NCBI RefSeq assembly: GCF_029351045.1
Contig: NZ_JARKIN010000001.1
Location: 4,638,501-4,702,500 of the forward strand
Direction: 5' to 3'
Source of the DNA: Streptomyces sp. WMMB303
GTDB taxonomy: Bacteria; Actinomycetota; Actinomycetes; Streptomycetales; Streptomycetaceae
DNA length: 64,000 nt
The notes under the pieces are model-generated. The model saw nothing but the letters and a program-made list of their open reading frames with translations. It did no database searches and was not told the origin of the DNA. Every line of letters begins with the position of its first letter. Within the stretch, counting starts at the first letter, position 1. Positions 44,261 through 53,521 of the stretch are shown here, one piece after another. The translations under genes were made by a program, and so were the position numbers.

Positions 44261-44668
44261 ATGGATACCGGAGCTGTCGGGGAGACCGTCGCCGAACTCG
44301 TGGTCGCGGCGGCGGCCGTCGTCGAGCAGGGGCGGCTGCTCGTGGTGAGCAAGCGCGCCGCGCCCGACCTGTTCTACCTGCCCGGCGGCAAGCCGGAGCC
44401 CGGCGAGAACCTGCGTACCGCACTGGATCGCGAACTGCGTGAGGAGTTGGGCGTTCCGCCGTCGTCCGCCACCCCGCTCACCGAGGTACGGGCGACGGCG
44501 GCGCTGGAGGGCGTGCCGATGCGGCTGGTGGTCTTCCGGGCCGACCTGGCCGGACGGCCCGCACCGGCCGCCGAGATCGCCGCGCTCCGCTGGACCGGCG
44601 CCGCCGTCTCCCCGCAGCTCAACCTGGCCCCGGCCGTCCGGAACCACGTCCTGCCACTGGTGGTGTGA
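44261..44668 (+). CDS. Nudix hydrolase
   Basis: 135 aa. Complete Nudix box: GGKPEPGENLRTALDRELRE followed by ELGV, i.e. Gx5Ex7REUxEExGU with all catalytic Glu present. Cleaves nucleoside diphosphate-linked compounds, substrate unknown; similar small proteins act on oxidised nucleotides. It starts 35 bp after the KASIII stop and may be cotranscribed. Only one base separates its stop from that of the convergent kinase gene. Confidence 0.88.
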   Translation: MDTGAVGETVAELVVAAAAVVEQGRLLVVSKRAAPDLFYLPGGKPEPGENLRTALDRELREELGVPPSSATPLTEVRATAALEGVPMRLVVFRADLAGRPAPAAEIAALRWTGAAVSPQLNLAPAVRNHVLPLVV

Positions 44669-44669
44669 G

Positions 44670-45635
44670 TCAGTCCGCCAGGTCCGCCGCCCACGGCGGA
44701 TTCGCGCCGCGCACCGAGACGACCGCGGCGGCCACCCGAACGCCGAACTCCAGGGCCTCGGTGACCTGCTGCCGGGTGAGGCCGTCCAGCCGGCCGCCGA
44801 GCGCCCCGGCAGTCCGCAGGGCGTGCAGGAAGCCCGCCATGAACGAGTCGCCCGCACCGACCGTGTCCACGACCGGAGTGGGCGCGGTCGGGACGCGGAC
44901 CCGGGCTCCGTCCAGCGAGGCCAGCACTCCCTCCGCGCCGAGGGTGACCACGACCAGCGGCACGCCGTCCGCGTGGAAGGCGTCGGCGCCCTCCTCCGGG
45001 GTGGCGCCGGGGCGCAGGTGGGCCAGGTCGTCGTCGGACAGCCGCAGGATGTCGGCCGCCGCGCACCAGCGGGGCAGCGCCGCCCGGTAGTCGGCGGGCT
45101 CGACGAGCAGCGGCCGGACGTTGGGGTCGACCGAGACGGTCGCCCGCTCGCGTATCCCCGCCAGCAGGCGTTCGACGGCCGCCGCGCCGGGCTGCCGGAC
45201 CAGCGCGAGCGAGCCGGTGTGCAGGCAGCCGACGGGATCGGCGGTGGCGGCGGCGAGTTCGGCGTCGGTCCACTGCCAGTCGGCGGTCCGCTGTGCGTGG
45301 AAGGAGTAGTCGGCGCTGCCGTCGTCGGCCAGGTCCGCCACGGCCAGGGTGCTGGGTTCGGGCGCCGCGCGTACCGCGTGGCCCAGGTCGACGCCGGACT
45401 CCGCGAGCCGGGAGGCGAACAGCCGCCCGAAGACGTCGTGTGAGAGCCGCCCCAGGAAATGGGTCGGGGTACCCAACCGGGCCAATGCCACCGCCGTGTT
45501 GGCGGGCCCGCCACCGGGGAAGACGTCCAGCGCGAGCGGCGCCGGGGCGGCGTCCCCGGAGCTGCGGCGCGGCTCGGCCACGAACGCGTCGGCGACGCAC
45601 TCGCCCAGCACGGCGATGGGAAGTTCAGCGGTCAT
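44670..45635 (-). CDS. PfkB-family carbohydrate kinase
   Basis: 321 aa ribokinase fold. N-terminal PfkB signature DVFPGGGPANTAVALARLG, and C-terminal PfkB signature DTVGAGDSFMAGFLHAL with the catalytic Asp and anion-hole GAGD. Fructokinase is the most likely activity by overall resemblance, but ribose, 2-keto-3-deoxygluconate or nucleoside kinases share these motifs. ATG 45635 has GGAAGGG upstream. No sugar transporter adjoins it. Confidence 0.85.
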   Translation of the reverse strand: MTAELPIAVLGECVADAFVAEPRRSSGDAAPAPLALDVFPGGGPANTAVALARLGTPTHFLGRLSHDVFGRLFASRLAESGVDLGHAVRAAPEPSTLAVADLADDGSADYSFHAQRTADWQWTDAELAAATADPVGCLHTGSLALVRQPGAAAVERLLAGIRERATVSVDPNVRPLLVEPADYRAALPRWCAAADILRLSDDDLAHLRPGATPEEGADAFHADGVPLVVVTLGAEGVLASLDGARVRVPTAPTPVVDTVGAGDSFMAGFLHALRTAGALGGRLDGLTRQQVTEALEFGVRVAAAVVSVRGANPPWAADLAD

Positions 45636-45694
45636 CTCGGCCCTTCCGTTCTCACAACTCGGCGCCCTCCGGCCCTGTCGGCACCACGGTACGG

Positions 45695-47374
45695 TCACGG
45701 GGTGCGCCGGGCGCGGCCCGGCAGGGTCCGCAGTTCCGGCACCCCCAGCAGCCGCCCCAGCACGAGGTAGCCGACGGCCAGTGCGAGGACTCCGGATGCC
45801 AGGGACAGCGCCGCGGGCAGCGTGCCCCCGCCGAGGGTGCGCCGCACCGCGTCCGCCGCCGCCCAGCCGAGCCCGGCGGCCAGGGCCGACGCGAGGGCCA
45901 CCTTCCCGTAGGCCCGAGCCAGTCCTCCCGAGGCGTCGAGCCGGCCGGACAGCCTGCGGCGCAGCAGCCGGAGCGTGAGCAGCAGTCCGGCGGCGTAGGC
46001 CAGTGCGTACCCGGCGGCCATGCCGGTCACCGCCCAGCGGGGCGGCAGCAGCAGGTGGCAGCCGGTGGCCAGGGCGATGTTGACGGCCGCGATGAACGCC
46101 GCCGTCCAGAACGGGGTGCGGGTGTCCTCGAAGGCGTAGAAGCCGCGCAGCAGCAGGTACTGCGCGGAGAAGGGGATCAGGCCGAGTCCGAACGCCTGGA
46201 GCATCTGCCCCAGGGGACGGGCCGATTCGGCGTCTGCGGCGCCGTGTGCGAACAGCAGCGCGGCGATCTGCGGGCCGAGCGCGAGGAAGAGGAAGGCGGT
46301 GGGGACGATGGCGGCGCCGGTGAGCCGGAGCCCGCGGGTCAGATCGGCCCGCAGGTCCGCGTGCCGCCCCTCGGCCACCGCGCGGCTCATCCGGGGCAGC
46401 AGCGCGGTCACCAGCGAGACGGTCACGATGGACTGCGGCAGCATCCAGATGGTCTGCGCGTAGGTGTAGGCGGAGTATCCGGCGCCCGCGTCGGGGAGCG
46501 CCTGGTCGGCTGCGTTGGCGTAGTTGGTGACGACGGTGAGCGCGACCTGGTTGGCCAGCACGAACAACAGCGTCCACTTGGCTGCGTGCGCGCTGCGGCC
46601 CAGCCCGGTGCCGCGCCAGTCGAAGCGCGGCCGGAAGCGGAACCCGGCGGCGCGCACGAACGGGACCAGCGCGAGGGCCTGCAGGGCGATGCCGCCGGTG
46701 GTGCCCAGGCCCAGCAGCCGCACCTGGGTGCCGGTGATGTCGGCGACCCGGTCGGGAACGGTCATCATGCCCAGGTAGGCGCCGAACATGGCGATGAGGA
46801 CGACGTTGTTCAGGATCGGGGTCCACATCATCGCGCCGAACTTCTCACGCGCGTTGAGGACCTGGCCGAGGATGGCGAACAGCCCGTAGAAGAAGATCTG
46901 CGGCAGCAGGAAGCGCGCGAAGACGACGGTCAGCTCGAACGCCTCGTGCTGTGCGGGCGTGTCCCGCATGTAGAGGCCCACGATCTGCGGCGCCGCCCAG
47001 ACGGCGAGCGCCGTACCGAGCGCGAGCACGGTGACGACGAGGGTCACCAGCCGCTGCTCGTACGCCCTGCCGCCGTCGGCGTGCGTGGCGCGCGCCCGCA
47101 CGAGCTGCGGCACCAGTACGGCGTTGAGGGCCCCGCCGATCAGCAGGGTGTAGAGGCTGGTGGGCACGGTGTTGGCGGTGTTGTACGTGCTGGCCAGCAG
47201 CCCGGTGCCGAGCGCCGCCGCCTGAAGCACCTGCCGGATGAGTCCGGTGGCCCGCGAGACGACGGTGCCCGCCGCCATCAGCAGCGACGAGCGGGCGAGT
47301 CCCGTCCGGCCGGGGGCTGTCGGGGACTCGGGCGCTGTCCGCGCAGCGGCCACCGGCCGCGTTCCGTCTGCCAT
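45695..47374 (-). CDS. murJ: lipid II flippase MurJ-type protein
   Basis: 559 aa with 14 predicted helices, MOP superfamily. N-terminal signature SSLLMAAGTVVSRATGLIRQ and NTANTVPTSLYTLLIGGALNAV (helices 1-2) match MurJ/MviN. Moves lipid II across the membrane for peptidoglycan synthesis. It lacks the long kinase-like C-terminal region of mycobacterial MviN. The ATG has no ribosome site, but TAGATT ends seven bases upstream, suggesting leaderless translation. A genome may carry several paralogs; whether this is the essential one cannot be told. Confidence 0.86.
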   Translation of the reverse strand: MADGTRPVAAARTAPESPTAPGRTGLARSSLLMAAGTVVSRATGLIRQVLQAAALGTGLLASTYNTANTVPTSLYTLLIGGALNAVLVPQLVRARATHADGGRAYEQRLVTLVVTVLALGTALAVWAAPQIVGLYMRDTPAQHEAFELTVVFARFLLPQIFFYGLFAILGQVLNAREKFGAMMWTPILNNVVLIAMFGAYLGMMTVPDRVADITGTQVRLLGLGTTGGIALQALALVPFVRAAGFRFRPRFDWRGTGLGRSAHAAKWTLLFVLANQVALTVVTNYANAADQALPDAGAGYSAYTYAQTIWMLPQSIVTVSLVTALLPRMSRAVAEGRHADLRADLTRGLRLTGAAIVPTAFLFLALGPQIAALLFAHGAADAESARPLGQMLQAFGLGLIPFSAQYLLLRGFYAFEDTRTPFWTAAFIAAVNIALATGCHLLLPPRWAVTGMAAGYALAYAAGLLLTLRLLRRRLSGRLDASGGLARAYGKVALASALAAGLGWAAADAVRRTLGGGTLPAALSLASGVLALAVGYLVLGRLLGVPELRTLPGRARRTP

Positions 47375-47640
47375 CCGGACAATCTAAGGGCAGTTGATCA
47401 CCTTCCGTGAATCATCGCTGAGGGGCATCGGCGGTTCCCCGCTCCCGCCTCTCGGACGGGACGGGCCGCGCACTGCGTGCCCGGTGCGGCGGTGCCGGGC
47501 GGCCGGCGGCCGAACGGATACCGAGCGGTCGGCGGTCGGGCGGGGGTCTGGCGGCCGGCGGCGCCCGGCGAGCGAGCGATGGCCGGATGTGACAGGGAAC
47601 CGTCATTGCGGACATCGGAGCGCGCGCCGAGGATGGGGGC

Positions 47641-48624
47641 ATGTCCACTTCCCACCGCGTCGTCATCGCGGTCTTCCCGGATGTCGACCTGCTCGACGTC
47701 ACCGGCCCGGCCGAGGTCTTCGCGCTGGCCAACCGGGAGAGCGGGGGCCGGGCGGACTACCGGGTCCGGCTGGCCGGACCGGACGCCGACCCGGTCACCA
47801 CCTCCGCCGGGGTGCGGCTGCTGGCCGATCTGACCTTCGCCGAGGTCGGAGCCGCGGTGGACACCCTCCTGGTGCCCGGCGCCGTGGACCTGCACCCGGA
47901 CGGGCCGGTGGCCCGGGTGGAGGAGAGCGTCGTGGAATGGGTCAGGGACACCGCGCCGCACGCACGGCGGATCGCCTCGGTGTGCGTGGGAGCCCATGTG
48001 CTCGCGGCGGCGGGACTGCTCGACGGACGGCGGGCGACCACACACTGGTCGACCGCGGCGCAGCTCGCGGCGGAGCACCCCCGGGTGCGGGTCGACGCCG
48101 ACCCGATCTTCGTGCGCTCCGGCCGGGTGTGGACCGGCGCGGGCATCAGTACCTGTATGGATCTGGCACTGGCGCTGGTGGCCGAGGACCACGGCGAGGA
48201 CCTCGCGCTGGCCGTGGCACGGCAGTTGGTCGTCTACCTCCGTCGGCAGGGCGGCCAGAGTCAGTTCAGCGTGCCGCTGAGCGTTCCGGCCACCGCCCGG
48301 CGGGAGATCGACGAGCTGCGCGTGTTCATCGCCGAACACCTCGCGGAGGACCTGTCCGCGCCGGTGCTGGCGGACCGGATGTGCCTGAGTGAACGGCACT
48401 TCGCGCGGGTCTTCCGCCAGGAGACGGGCAGCAGTCCGGCGGCCTACGTGGAGTCGGCGCGGGTCGAGGCGGCGCGCAGGCTGCTGGAGACGACCGACCG
48501 GTCCCCGGCGCAGATCACGGCGGCCACCGGGCTGGGTTCGATCGAGACACTGCACCGCGCCTTCCGCAAGCAGCTCAACACCACTCCGGCCGCCTACCGC
48601 CGCCGCTTCCGCACCACGAGCTGA
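47641..48624 (+). CDS. GlxA-family AraC-type regulator (DJ-1/PfpI + HTH)
   Basis: 327 aa. Residues 1-195 form a DJ-1/PfpI-like domain (VIAVFPDVDLLDVTGPAEVFALAN ... VCVGAHVLAAAGLLDGRRATTHW, with the nucleophile-position Cys in SVCVGAH). Residues 215-325 carry two AraC helix-turn-helix motifs (LADRMCLSERHFARVFRQETG, ITAATGLGSIETLHRAFRKQL). ATG preceded by GAGG. Probably activates the isochorismatase-family gene 131 bp downstream; an inducer is unknown. Confidence 0.9.
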   Translation: MSTSHRVVIAVFPDVDLLDVTGPAEVFALANRESGGRADYRVRLAGPDADPVTTSAGVRLLADLTFAEVGAAVDTLLVPGAVDLHPDGPVARVEESVVEWVRDTAPHARRIASVCVGAHVLAAAGLLDGRRATTHWSTAAQLAAEHPRVRVDADPIFVRSGRVWTGAGISTCMDLALALVAEDHGEDLALAVARQLVVYLRRQGGQSQFSVPLSVPATARREIDELRVFIAEHLAEDLSAPVLADRMCLSERHFARVFRQETGSSPAAYVESARVEAARRLLETTDRSPAQITAATGLGSIETLHRAFRKQLNTTPAAYRRRFRTTS

Positions 48625-48755
48625 CCGCTCGGGCCTGGCTGCACGTCACTGGCCACCGCGCCACTGACCGCTCCTTTTCTGAGCACCGCTCGCCCGCGCC
48701 CGCGCTGCGCCGGCTCCGACGTGCTCCTACGCAACCCGAAAGGAACCTTCTGCCC

Positions 48756-49358
48756 ATGAATAAGTCCACGACTCTGCGTGACGTCATCGGTCTCGACAAC
48801 ACGCTGCCCCGGCTGGGCGACGCCACCGTCCTCATGATCGACTTCCAGCAGACGTACCGCACCGGCGTCATGACCCTGGAGGGCGCCGAGCCCGCGCTGG
48901 CCGCGGGAGCCCGCCTGCTGGCCGCCGCCCGCGAAGCCGGTGCGCCGGTCGTGCACATCGTCAACGACGGTGGCGAGGGCTCGCCCTACGACATCCGTGC
49001 CGACATCGGTGCCGTCAGCCCGGAGGTGGCGCCCGCCGGGGAAGAGCCCGTCGTGGTCAAGCAGTTCCCCGACGCGTTCCGGGACACCGGCCTGCAGCAG
49101 ACCCTGCGCGATCTGGGCGCGGGTGACGACCTGGTGCTGGCGGGGTTCATGACCCACATGTGCGTCACCTTCACCGCGCAGGGCGCCTTCAACCTCGGTT
49201 ACCGGCCCACTGTCGTCGCCGAGGCGACCGCGACCCGCCCGCTGTCCGCACCCGACGGCAGCACCCTGCCCGCCGCAGCGTTGCAGACGGCGAGCCTGAC
49301 CATCGTCGCCGACCTCTTCGGAACCGTGGCTCCCACGGTGGAGCACCTGCTGCGGTGA
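48756..49358 (+). CDS. isochorismatase-family cysteine hydrolase
   Basis: 200 aa. Catalytic triad of the family: Asp in LMIDFQQTYRTG, Lys in VVVKQFPDAFRDT, Cys in FMTHMCVTFTAQGAF. These enzymes hydrolyse amides or ureas such as nicotinamide or N-carbamoyl compounds; isochorismate is only one substrate. GAAAGGAACC precedes the ATG. Placed after a GlxA-type regulator, a frequent association in actinomycetes. Confidence 0.88.
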   Translation: MNKSTTLRDVIGLDNTLPRLGDATVLMIDFQQTYRTGVMTLEGAEPALAAGARLLAAAREAGAPVVHIVNDGGEGSPYDIRADIGAVSPEVAPAGEEPVVVKQFPDAFRDTGLQQTLRDLGAGDDLVLAGFMTHMCVTFTAQGAFNLGYRPTVVAEATATRPLSAPDGSTLPAAALQTASLTIVADLFGTVAPTVEHLLR

Positions 49359-49401
49359 CGTTCCCGGCCGGTCGCCGAGCAGCCGGCCGCGGTGTCTGCG
49401 G

Positions 49402-50520
49402 TCAGCCGGTCGCGTCCGCGCGGCCGGCCCCGGCGGGCAACCGGTCGGTGCGGGTGTGCCGGTAGGCGTGGACGGGCTCGCCCGTACCCGGTTCGAGGGT
49501 GTAGGCGTCCACCACGACCTGCTGCGCGTTGACGGTCAGCAGCATGAAGCCGAGGGTGTCGTACGCCTCCCAGAACGCCCTGTTGCTCGGCTCGTCCGCC
49601 CTGCCCTTGGTCTTGGCGGCGGCCCCGCAGACGATCTGCTGGGTGCCCTGGTACCGGGCCGCGGTGTCCAGGATCTGCAGGGTGTGGTCGTGCCCGCCCA
49701 GCAGGAACTCCGCCTTCCCGACCACGGCGTCCTCGTACAGCTCTTTGACGTGCTTGCCGCTGAGGTAGTCGCCGCAGGAGATGCCCTCGTATTCACCGGC
49801 GTTGCGGTGCGTGCCGTTGTTGCGCAGCGGGTGGTGCGCGAAGACGAACTTCCAGCGGGCCCGGGAAGCGGCCAGCGACTGCTGTAGCCAGGCGCGCTGT
49901 TCACGCGCGAACGGACCGTTCCAGTAGTACTCGGGATCGGTCTGCAGCACGTAGGAGGCCAGCGGGGTGGTGTCGATCGCGAAGAACTCCGCCACCGGCT
50001 CGTCGGCACCGCCGGGCACGGCGACCGAGTAGTAGCGACTGGGCATGTACCAACGGGCCGAGTGCGCGTGGTAGGCCACCTCGTGGTCGCCGCGCGAGGG
50101 CCACCCGCCGCTGCCGGGGATGATGCCGCTGGTGTCGTGGTTGCCGAGCACCATCAGCCAGGGCACGTCGATGCCCGTGTTGGGGCGTTCGAACTTGGAC
50201 TGGAACTCGTCGTCGGTGTCGCTCTCGGGACCGTTTTCGTAGATGTTGTCGCCGAGTCCGATCGCCAGGTCCACTCCGCGGCGTGCACACACCGTGCGGG
50301 CGGCGTCGGCGACCTGCCACTGGCCGTCCTCGCCGGTACCCGCGTCGCCGGTGAGCAGCACGGTCAGTTCGGCCTTGTCGGGTATCGGCAGCTTGTCGGC
50401 CCCGGCGGCGAGCGCCTGCGGCACCGACGCGCCGCCCAGTACGGCGGCCGCGCCCACCCCGCCGGCTCCCGCGAGCACCGTCCGCCTGCTGACGCCGGTG
50501 CCGGCCCCCAGAGTTCCCAT
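49402..50520 (-). CDS. Tat-exported metallophosphatase (purple acid phosphatase-like)
   Basis: 372 aa. Twin-arginine signal: SRRTVLAGAGGVGAAAVLGG, with a likely cleavage after ALAAG near residue 40. Calcineurin-like metal ligands: LLTGDAGTG, LGDNIYENG, VLGNHDTSG, FAHHPLRNNG, LLGGHDHTLQ. Exported phosphomonoesterase, probably for phosphate scavenging. ATG 50520 with GAGGAG upstream. Leftward, next to the MFS exporter but with a 71-bp gap. I did not find a clear PHO box. Confidence 0.88.
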   Translation of the reverse strand: MGTLGAGTGVSRRTVLAGAGGVGAAAVLGGASVPQALAAGADKLPIPDKAELTVLLTGDAGTGEDGQWQVADAARTVCARRGVDLAIGLGDNIYENGPESDTDDEFQSKFERPNTGIDVPWLMVLGNHDTSGIIPGSGGWPSRGDHEVAYHAHSARWYMPSRYYSVAVPGGADEPVAEFFAIDTTPLASYVLQTDPEYYWNGPFAREQRAWLQQSLAASRARWKFVFAHHPLRNNGTHRNAGEYEGISCGDYLSGKHVKELYEDAVVGKAEFLLGGHDHTLQILDTAARYQGTQQIVCGAAAKTKGRADEPSNRAFWEAYDTLGFMLLTVNAQQVVVDAYTLEPGTGEPVHAYRHTRTDRLPAGAGRADATG

Positions 50521-50591
50521 GCGTCTCTCCTCGTGTGTGTCTGGCACAGACACCACCCCCTACGGGTGAAGGTGGCATGTACACAGCGCAG

Positions 50592-52025
50592 CTAAGAGTG
50601 GGCGCGGTCAGAAACACTGTCAACTCGTCGGTAACCACGAATTTCCCGGTCAGGGCCGAGACGGACGGCCAGCAGCAGGCCGGTGGCGGCCAGGAGCGCC
50701 AGCACGGTCAACGTCGGGCCCATCGCCGTCAGAAACCCGGCACCGTCCCCGGACCACCGCGCGGGCGTCCAGAGGGACAGCAGTGTCGTCGCCAGCGCCA
50801 CTCCCGCCGCCGGCCCGACGTTCATCGCCGTCTGCTTCACCCCGCCCGCCACCCCGGCCTGTTCGGCCGGAGCCCGCCCCACGACGACGGACGTGGCCGT
50901 CACCAGCACCGCGGCGAAACCCGCACCCAGCGCGAAGAACGCGACGCCGACCGCACCGGACCCCGCCTCCGCGTCCAGCCGGGACAGCAGCCACACCCCG
51001 GCCGCCAGCGAAGCGGCTCCCGCCCCCGCCGTACGGCGCGGACCGCAGCGCCGCAGCAGCACGGCGCACAGCGGCGCCCCGAGCACCATCGTGGCGGCGA
51101 GCGGCAGCGTGCGCAGTCCGCAGACGAAGGGGTCGAGGCCGAGGACGTCCTGGAGGAAGAAGGTCCCGACGAACAGCGTCCCGAACAGTGCGGCCGAGGA
51201 GACCACCAGGAGTGCCAGCGCGGGGCCGATACCGGGCGCCCGCAACAGACCGACGGGCATCAGGGGATGGACGGCATGGTGTTCGTGCCGTACGAAGGCG
51301 ACCGCCGCGGCCGCACCGCCGACGGCCAGGATCCCGTTCACCACCGTCCAGCCGTCCCGGATGACGAAGACCAGCGTGTGCACCAGGCCCAGCAGCGCAC
51401 CGCCCAGCAGGCAGGCGCCCGGCAGGTCGAGGGCTCCGCGCGGCGCCGGTTCGGGCCGACCCCGGCGGCCGGCCAGCAGGACCAGCGGACCCACCGCCGC
51501 CGCGGGGACGTTGAGCAGGAACACCGCACGCCACCCCGGTCCCGCGACGAGCAGCCCGCCGAGCACCGGCCCGCACGCGGCGGCCAGCCCGATCACGCTG
51601 GTGCGGACCGCGATCGGCGCCGCGAGGCGTTCAGGCGGGAACGCGGCGCGCAGCATGCCGAGCGTGGCGGGTTGCAGCAGTGCGCCGAAGACGCCCTGGA
51701 CGACGCGCAACGCGACGACCGAGCCGATGCTTCCGCACAGCCCGATGCCTGCGGAGGCGGCACCGAAGCCGAGCATGCCCAGCGCGAACAGCCGCTGGTG
51801 CCCGTACCGGTCGCCGAGCCGGCCGGCGAAGACCAGCAGACTCGCGACGGCGATCAGATATCCGGTGCTCGTCCACTGCACCTGTGTGAACGTGGCGCCC
51901 AACTCCTGCTGCAGCCGGGGCTGGGCGACGGTGAGGACCGTGCCGTCCAGCGCCACCACCGCCGCCCCCGTGACGCTGCCGAGGAAGGTCAGCGCCCGCA
52001 CCCGGCGCTCCGGCGGCGCACTCAC
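50592..52025 (-). CDS. MFS exporter, DHA2 (EmrB/QacA) family
   Basis: 477 aa with about 14 helices. Motif C-like AVVALDGTVLTVAQPRLQQEL in helix 1, GRLGDRYGHQRLFALGMLGF (motif A) after helix 2. Multidrug or specialised-metabolite export by proton antiport. The GTG start overlaps the stop of the upstream tetR-type gene (GTGA), so the two are translationally coupled and coregulated. Substrate unknown. Confidence 0.9.
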   Translation of the reverse strand: MSAPPERRVRALTFLGSVTGAAVVALDGTVLTVAQPRLQQELGATFTQVQWTSTGYLIAVASLLVFAGRLGDRYGHQRLFALGMLGFGAASAGIGLCGSIGSVVALRVVQGVFGALLQPATLGMLRAAFPPERLAAPIAVRTSVIGLAAACGPVLGGLLVAGPGWRAVFLLNVPAAAVGPLVLLAGRRGRPEPAPRGALDLPGACLLGGALLGLVHTLVFVIRDGWTVVNGILAVGGAAAAVAFVRHEHHAVHPLMPVGLLRAPGIGPALALLVVSSAALFGTLFVGTFFLQDVLGLDPFVCGLRTLPLAATMVLGAPLCAVLLRRCGPRRTAGAGAASLAAGVWLLSRLDAEAGSGAVGVAFFALGAGFAAVLVTATSVVVGRAPAEQAGVAGGVKQTAMNVGPAAGVALATTLLSLWTPARWSGDGAGFLTAMGPTLTVLALLAATGLLLAVRLGPDREIRGYRRVDSVSDRAHS

Positions 52026-52624
52026 CCGCCCACCGGGGCGAGATGGGCGTCCAGGGTCGCCTCCAGCACCTCGTCCTGCCCGGCCGCGGTGGCGAGCGGG
52101 AGGCTGCGCCAGGCGCTCAGTTGGGCGATCCCGTGCAGGTTCGCCCACAGCGCTCCGGCCCGGGCCCGCGGGTCGCCCCCTGGCCCGGCTCCGCCCTCCC
52201 GGCCCGCACGCGCGACGAGATCCACCAGCACCTCGAAGAGCGGCAGGCTCACCTCTCGCAGCCCCAGCTCTCCGCTCTCCAGCAGGTCGTGCCGGAACAT
52301 CAGCTCGTACATGCCCCGGTGGTCCCGGGCGAAGGCCAGATAGCTGCGGGCCAGCGCGGCGAGCTGGGCACGCGGGCCCTCCTGCGGCCGGCCGGCCAGC
52401 ACCTCCCCCGCCTCGGCCGCCAGTTGGCCGAACCCCTCCCGGGCGATGGCCGAGAGCAGTGCGAGGTACGTCGGGAAGTACCGGCGGGGCGCCCCGTGGG
52501 AGACCCCCGCATGCCGGGCGATCTCCCGGAGCGAGACTCCCCGGGCCCCCTCCGCCGCGACCAGTTCGACCCCTGCGCTGACCAGCCGCCCGCGCAGCCC
52601 GGCATCCGTGTTCGGTTCATCCAT
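52022..52624 (-). CDS. TetR-family repressor of the adjacent exporter
   Basis: 200 aa. Helix-turn-helix RLVSAGVELVAAEGARGVSL then IARHAGVSHGAPRRYFPTY; TetR_C_33-like ligand domain. ATG 52624 chosen over the GTG two codons upstream. One palindromic operator overlaps the start codon and a second lies 24 bp upstream. The repressor-exporter operon is a self-contained efflux switch. Confidence 0.9.
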   Translation of the reverse strand: MDEPNTDAGLRGRLVSAGVELVAAEGARGVSLREIARHAGVSHGAPRRYFPTYLALLSAIAREGFGQLAAEAGEVLAGRPQEGPRAQLAALARSYLAFARDHRGMYELMFRHDLLESGELGLREVSLPLFEVLVDLVARAGREGGAGPGGDPRARAGALWANLHGIAQLSAWRSLPLATAAGQDEVLEATLDAHLAPVGG

Positions 52625-52660
52625 AGACACTGTCTACCAGGCGTGCGTAGACAGTGTCTA
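52624..52660. promoter_or_regulatory. two palindromic operators of the TetR-exporter operon
   Basis: TAGACACTGTCTA (52624-52636) and TAGACAGTGTCTA (52648-52660) are 13-bp perfect palindromes differing at the centre base, with centres 24 bp apart. The first overlaps the ATG, so repression could also block translation-proximal transcription. Confidence 0.85.
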
Positions 52661-53101
52661 CACCGGCTGCCGGTCCTCGTTCCCGCAGGCCAGCTCACAC
52701 CACACCGTCTTCGCGTACGCGCCCTGCTCCACGCCCCAGCGCAGCGCCAGCGAGTCGACCAGCGCGACCCCTCTGCCGGACTCGGCCTCCGGCGCGGCGG
52801 CGAGCAGCAGCGGGAGCGGCCGCGGGTCCGGATCGGTCACCGCGAGCCGCACCCGCTCACCGCCGCACCACGAGACCCGCACGGTCACCGGAACCCCCTC
52901 CCCCACATGCACGACCACGTTGGTGAGCAGTTCACTGACGCAGAGCGCCACCGCCTCGGCCGCCCTTTGAGCACCCCACCGCGCACAGTGCCCCGCCACC
53001 TGGTGGCGCACCGCGCCGACGTCCGCGGCCCGCGCCAGCAGCGCGAGCGAGAGCGCCGGACGCTGCGGCGCCTCGGCGATCCGCCACGTCTGGGTCCTCA
53101 C
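52658..53101 (-). CDS. anti-sigma/RsbW-like ATP-binding protein
   Basis: 147 aa GHKL ATPase domain alone: N-box helix AVALCVSELLTNVVVHVGEG, G1-like region VTDPDP and G2-like GRGVALVDSLALRWG. Such proteins act as anti-sigma kinases or partners of DUF397/XRE regulators in Streptomyces. Its GTG overlaps the stop of the upstream 80-aa gene as GTGA. Its end touches the operator of the neighbouring tetR-type gene. Confidence 0.8.
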   Translation of the reverse strand: MRTQTWRIAEAPQRPALSLALLARAADVGAVRHQVAGHCARWGAQRAAEAVALCVSELLTNVVVHVGEGVPVTVRVSWCGGERVRLAVTDPDPRPLPLLLAAAPEAESGRGVALVDSLALRWGVEQGAYAKTVWCELACGNEDRQPV

Positions 53102-53340
53102 CCTCCCGCCTGCCTCTCCCCCGCCGCGGCACGCAGCACCGCCGCGAGAGCGCGGGCGGTCTCCACGTTGCAGTTACCGAGCGAGACGAGCGGGCGAGGC
53201 TGCCTTCCGGCGTACGTCACGGGATCGACACCGAGGGACGGGAGCGTGAGCCCGTGCGCACGCAGCGCCGCGCCCAGTTCCGCGATGCATTCCTCACCTT
53301 CGTCGCCGTTTTTCGATCGCCCGTACGCACACTCGTTCAT
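53098..53340 (-). CDS. 80-aa hypothetical protein coupled to the anti-sigma-like gene
   Basis: Not recognised. Acidic N-terminus (SKNGDEGEECIAELGAALRA), then LPSLGVDPVTYAGRQPRPLVSLGNCN and an Ala-rich helix. No signal peptide. ATG 53340 with GGAAGG upstream. The 4-bp overlap with the ATPase gene implies a shared job. Similar small proteins accompany XRE/DUF397 sets in streptomycetes. Confidence 0.65.
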   Translation of the reverse strand: MNECAYGRSKNGDEGEECIAELGAALRAHGLTLPSLGVDPVTYAGRQPRPLVSLGNCNVETARALAAVLRAAAGERQAGG

Positions 53341-53405
53341 GTGTCGCACCTTCCTTGAGCAGTGTGTGACTGACACCCCACACAATGGCCGGAGGGCGGG
53401 TAACG

Positions 53406-53461
53406 TTGCGGCCGATCGGGCTTCCGCAAGCGAACTGCCCATCAGCTACGACCAATTGCGG
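53406..53461. promoter_or_regulatory. TTGCGG half-sites in the divergent XRE/ATPase promoter
   Basis: TTGCGG (53406-53411), CCGCAA (53424-53429) and TTGCGG (53456-53461). The first pair forms a 6-12-6 dyad, spaced for a dimer binding successive grooves. The region separates the XRE-DUF397 genes from the ATPase pair. Confidence 0.4.
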
Positions 53462-53521
53462 ACCCCCCGGGAATGGCTCCCCAGCGAGCGAAAACAGCCA
53501 GCACTCTCTCGGCGGTGAACC

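Noticed and set aside
43257..44668. Part of a polyketide or lipid biosynthetic cluster
   Set aside because: Only a single ketosynthase III and a Nudix gene are present; no ACP, malonyltransferase, ketoreductase or modular synthase is nearby.
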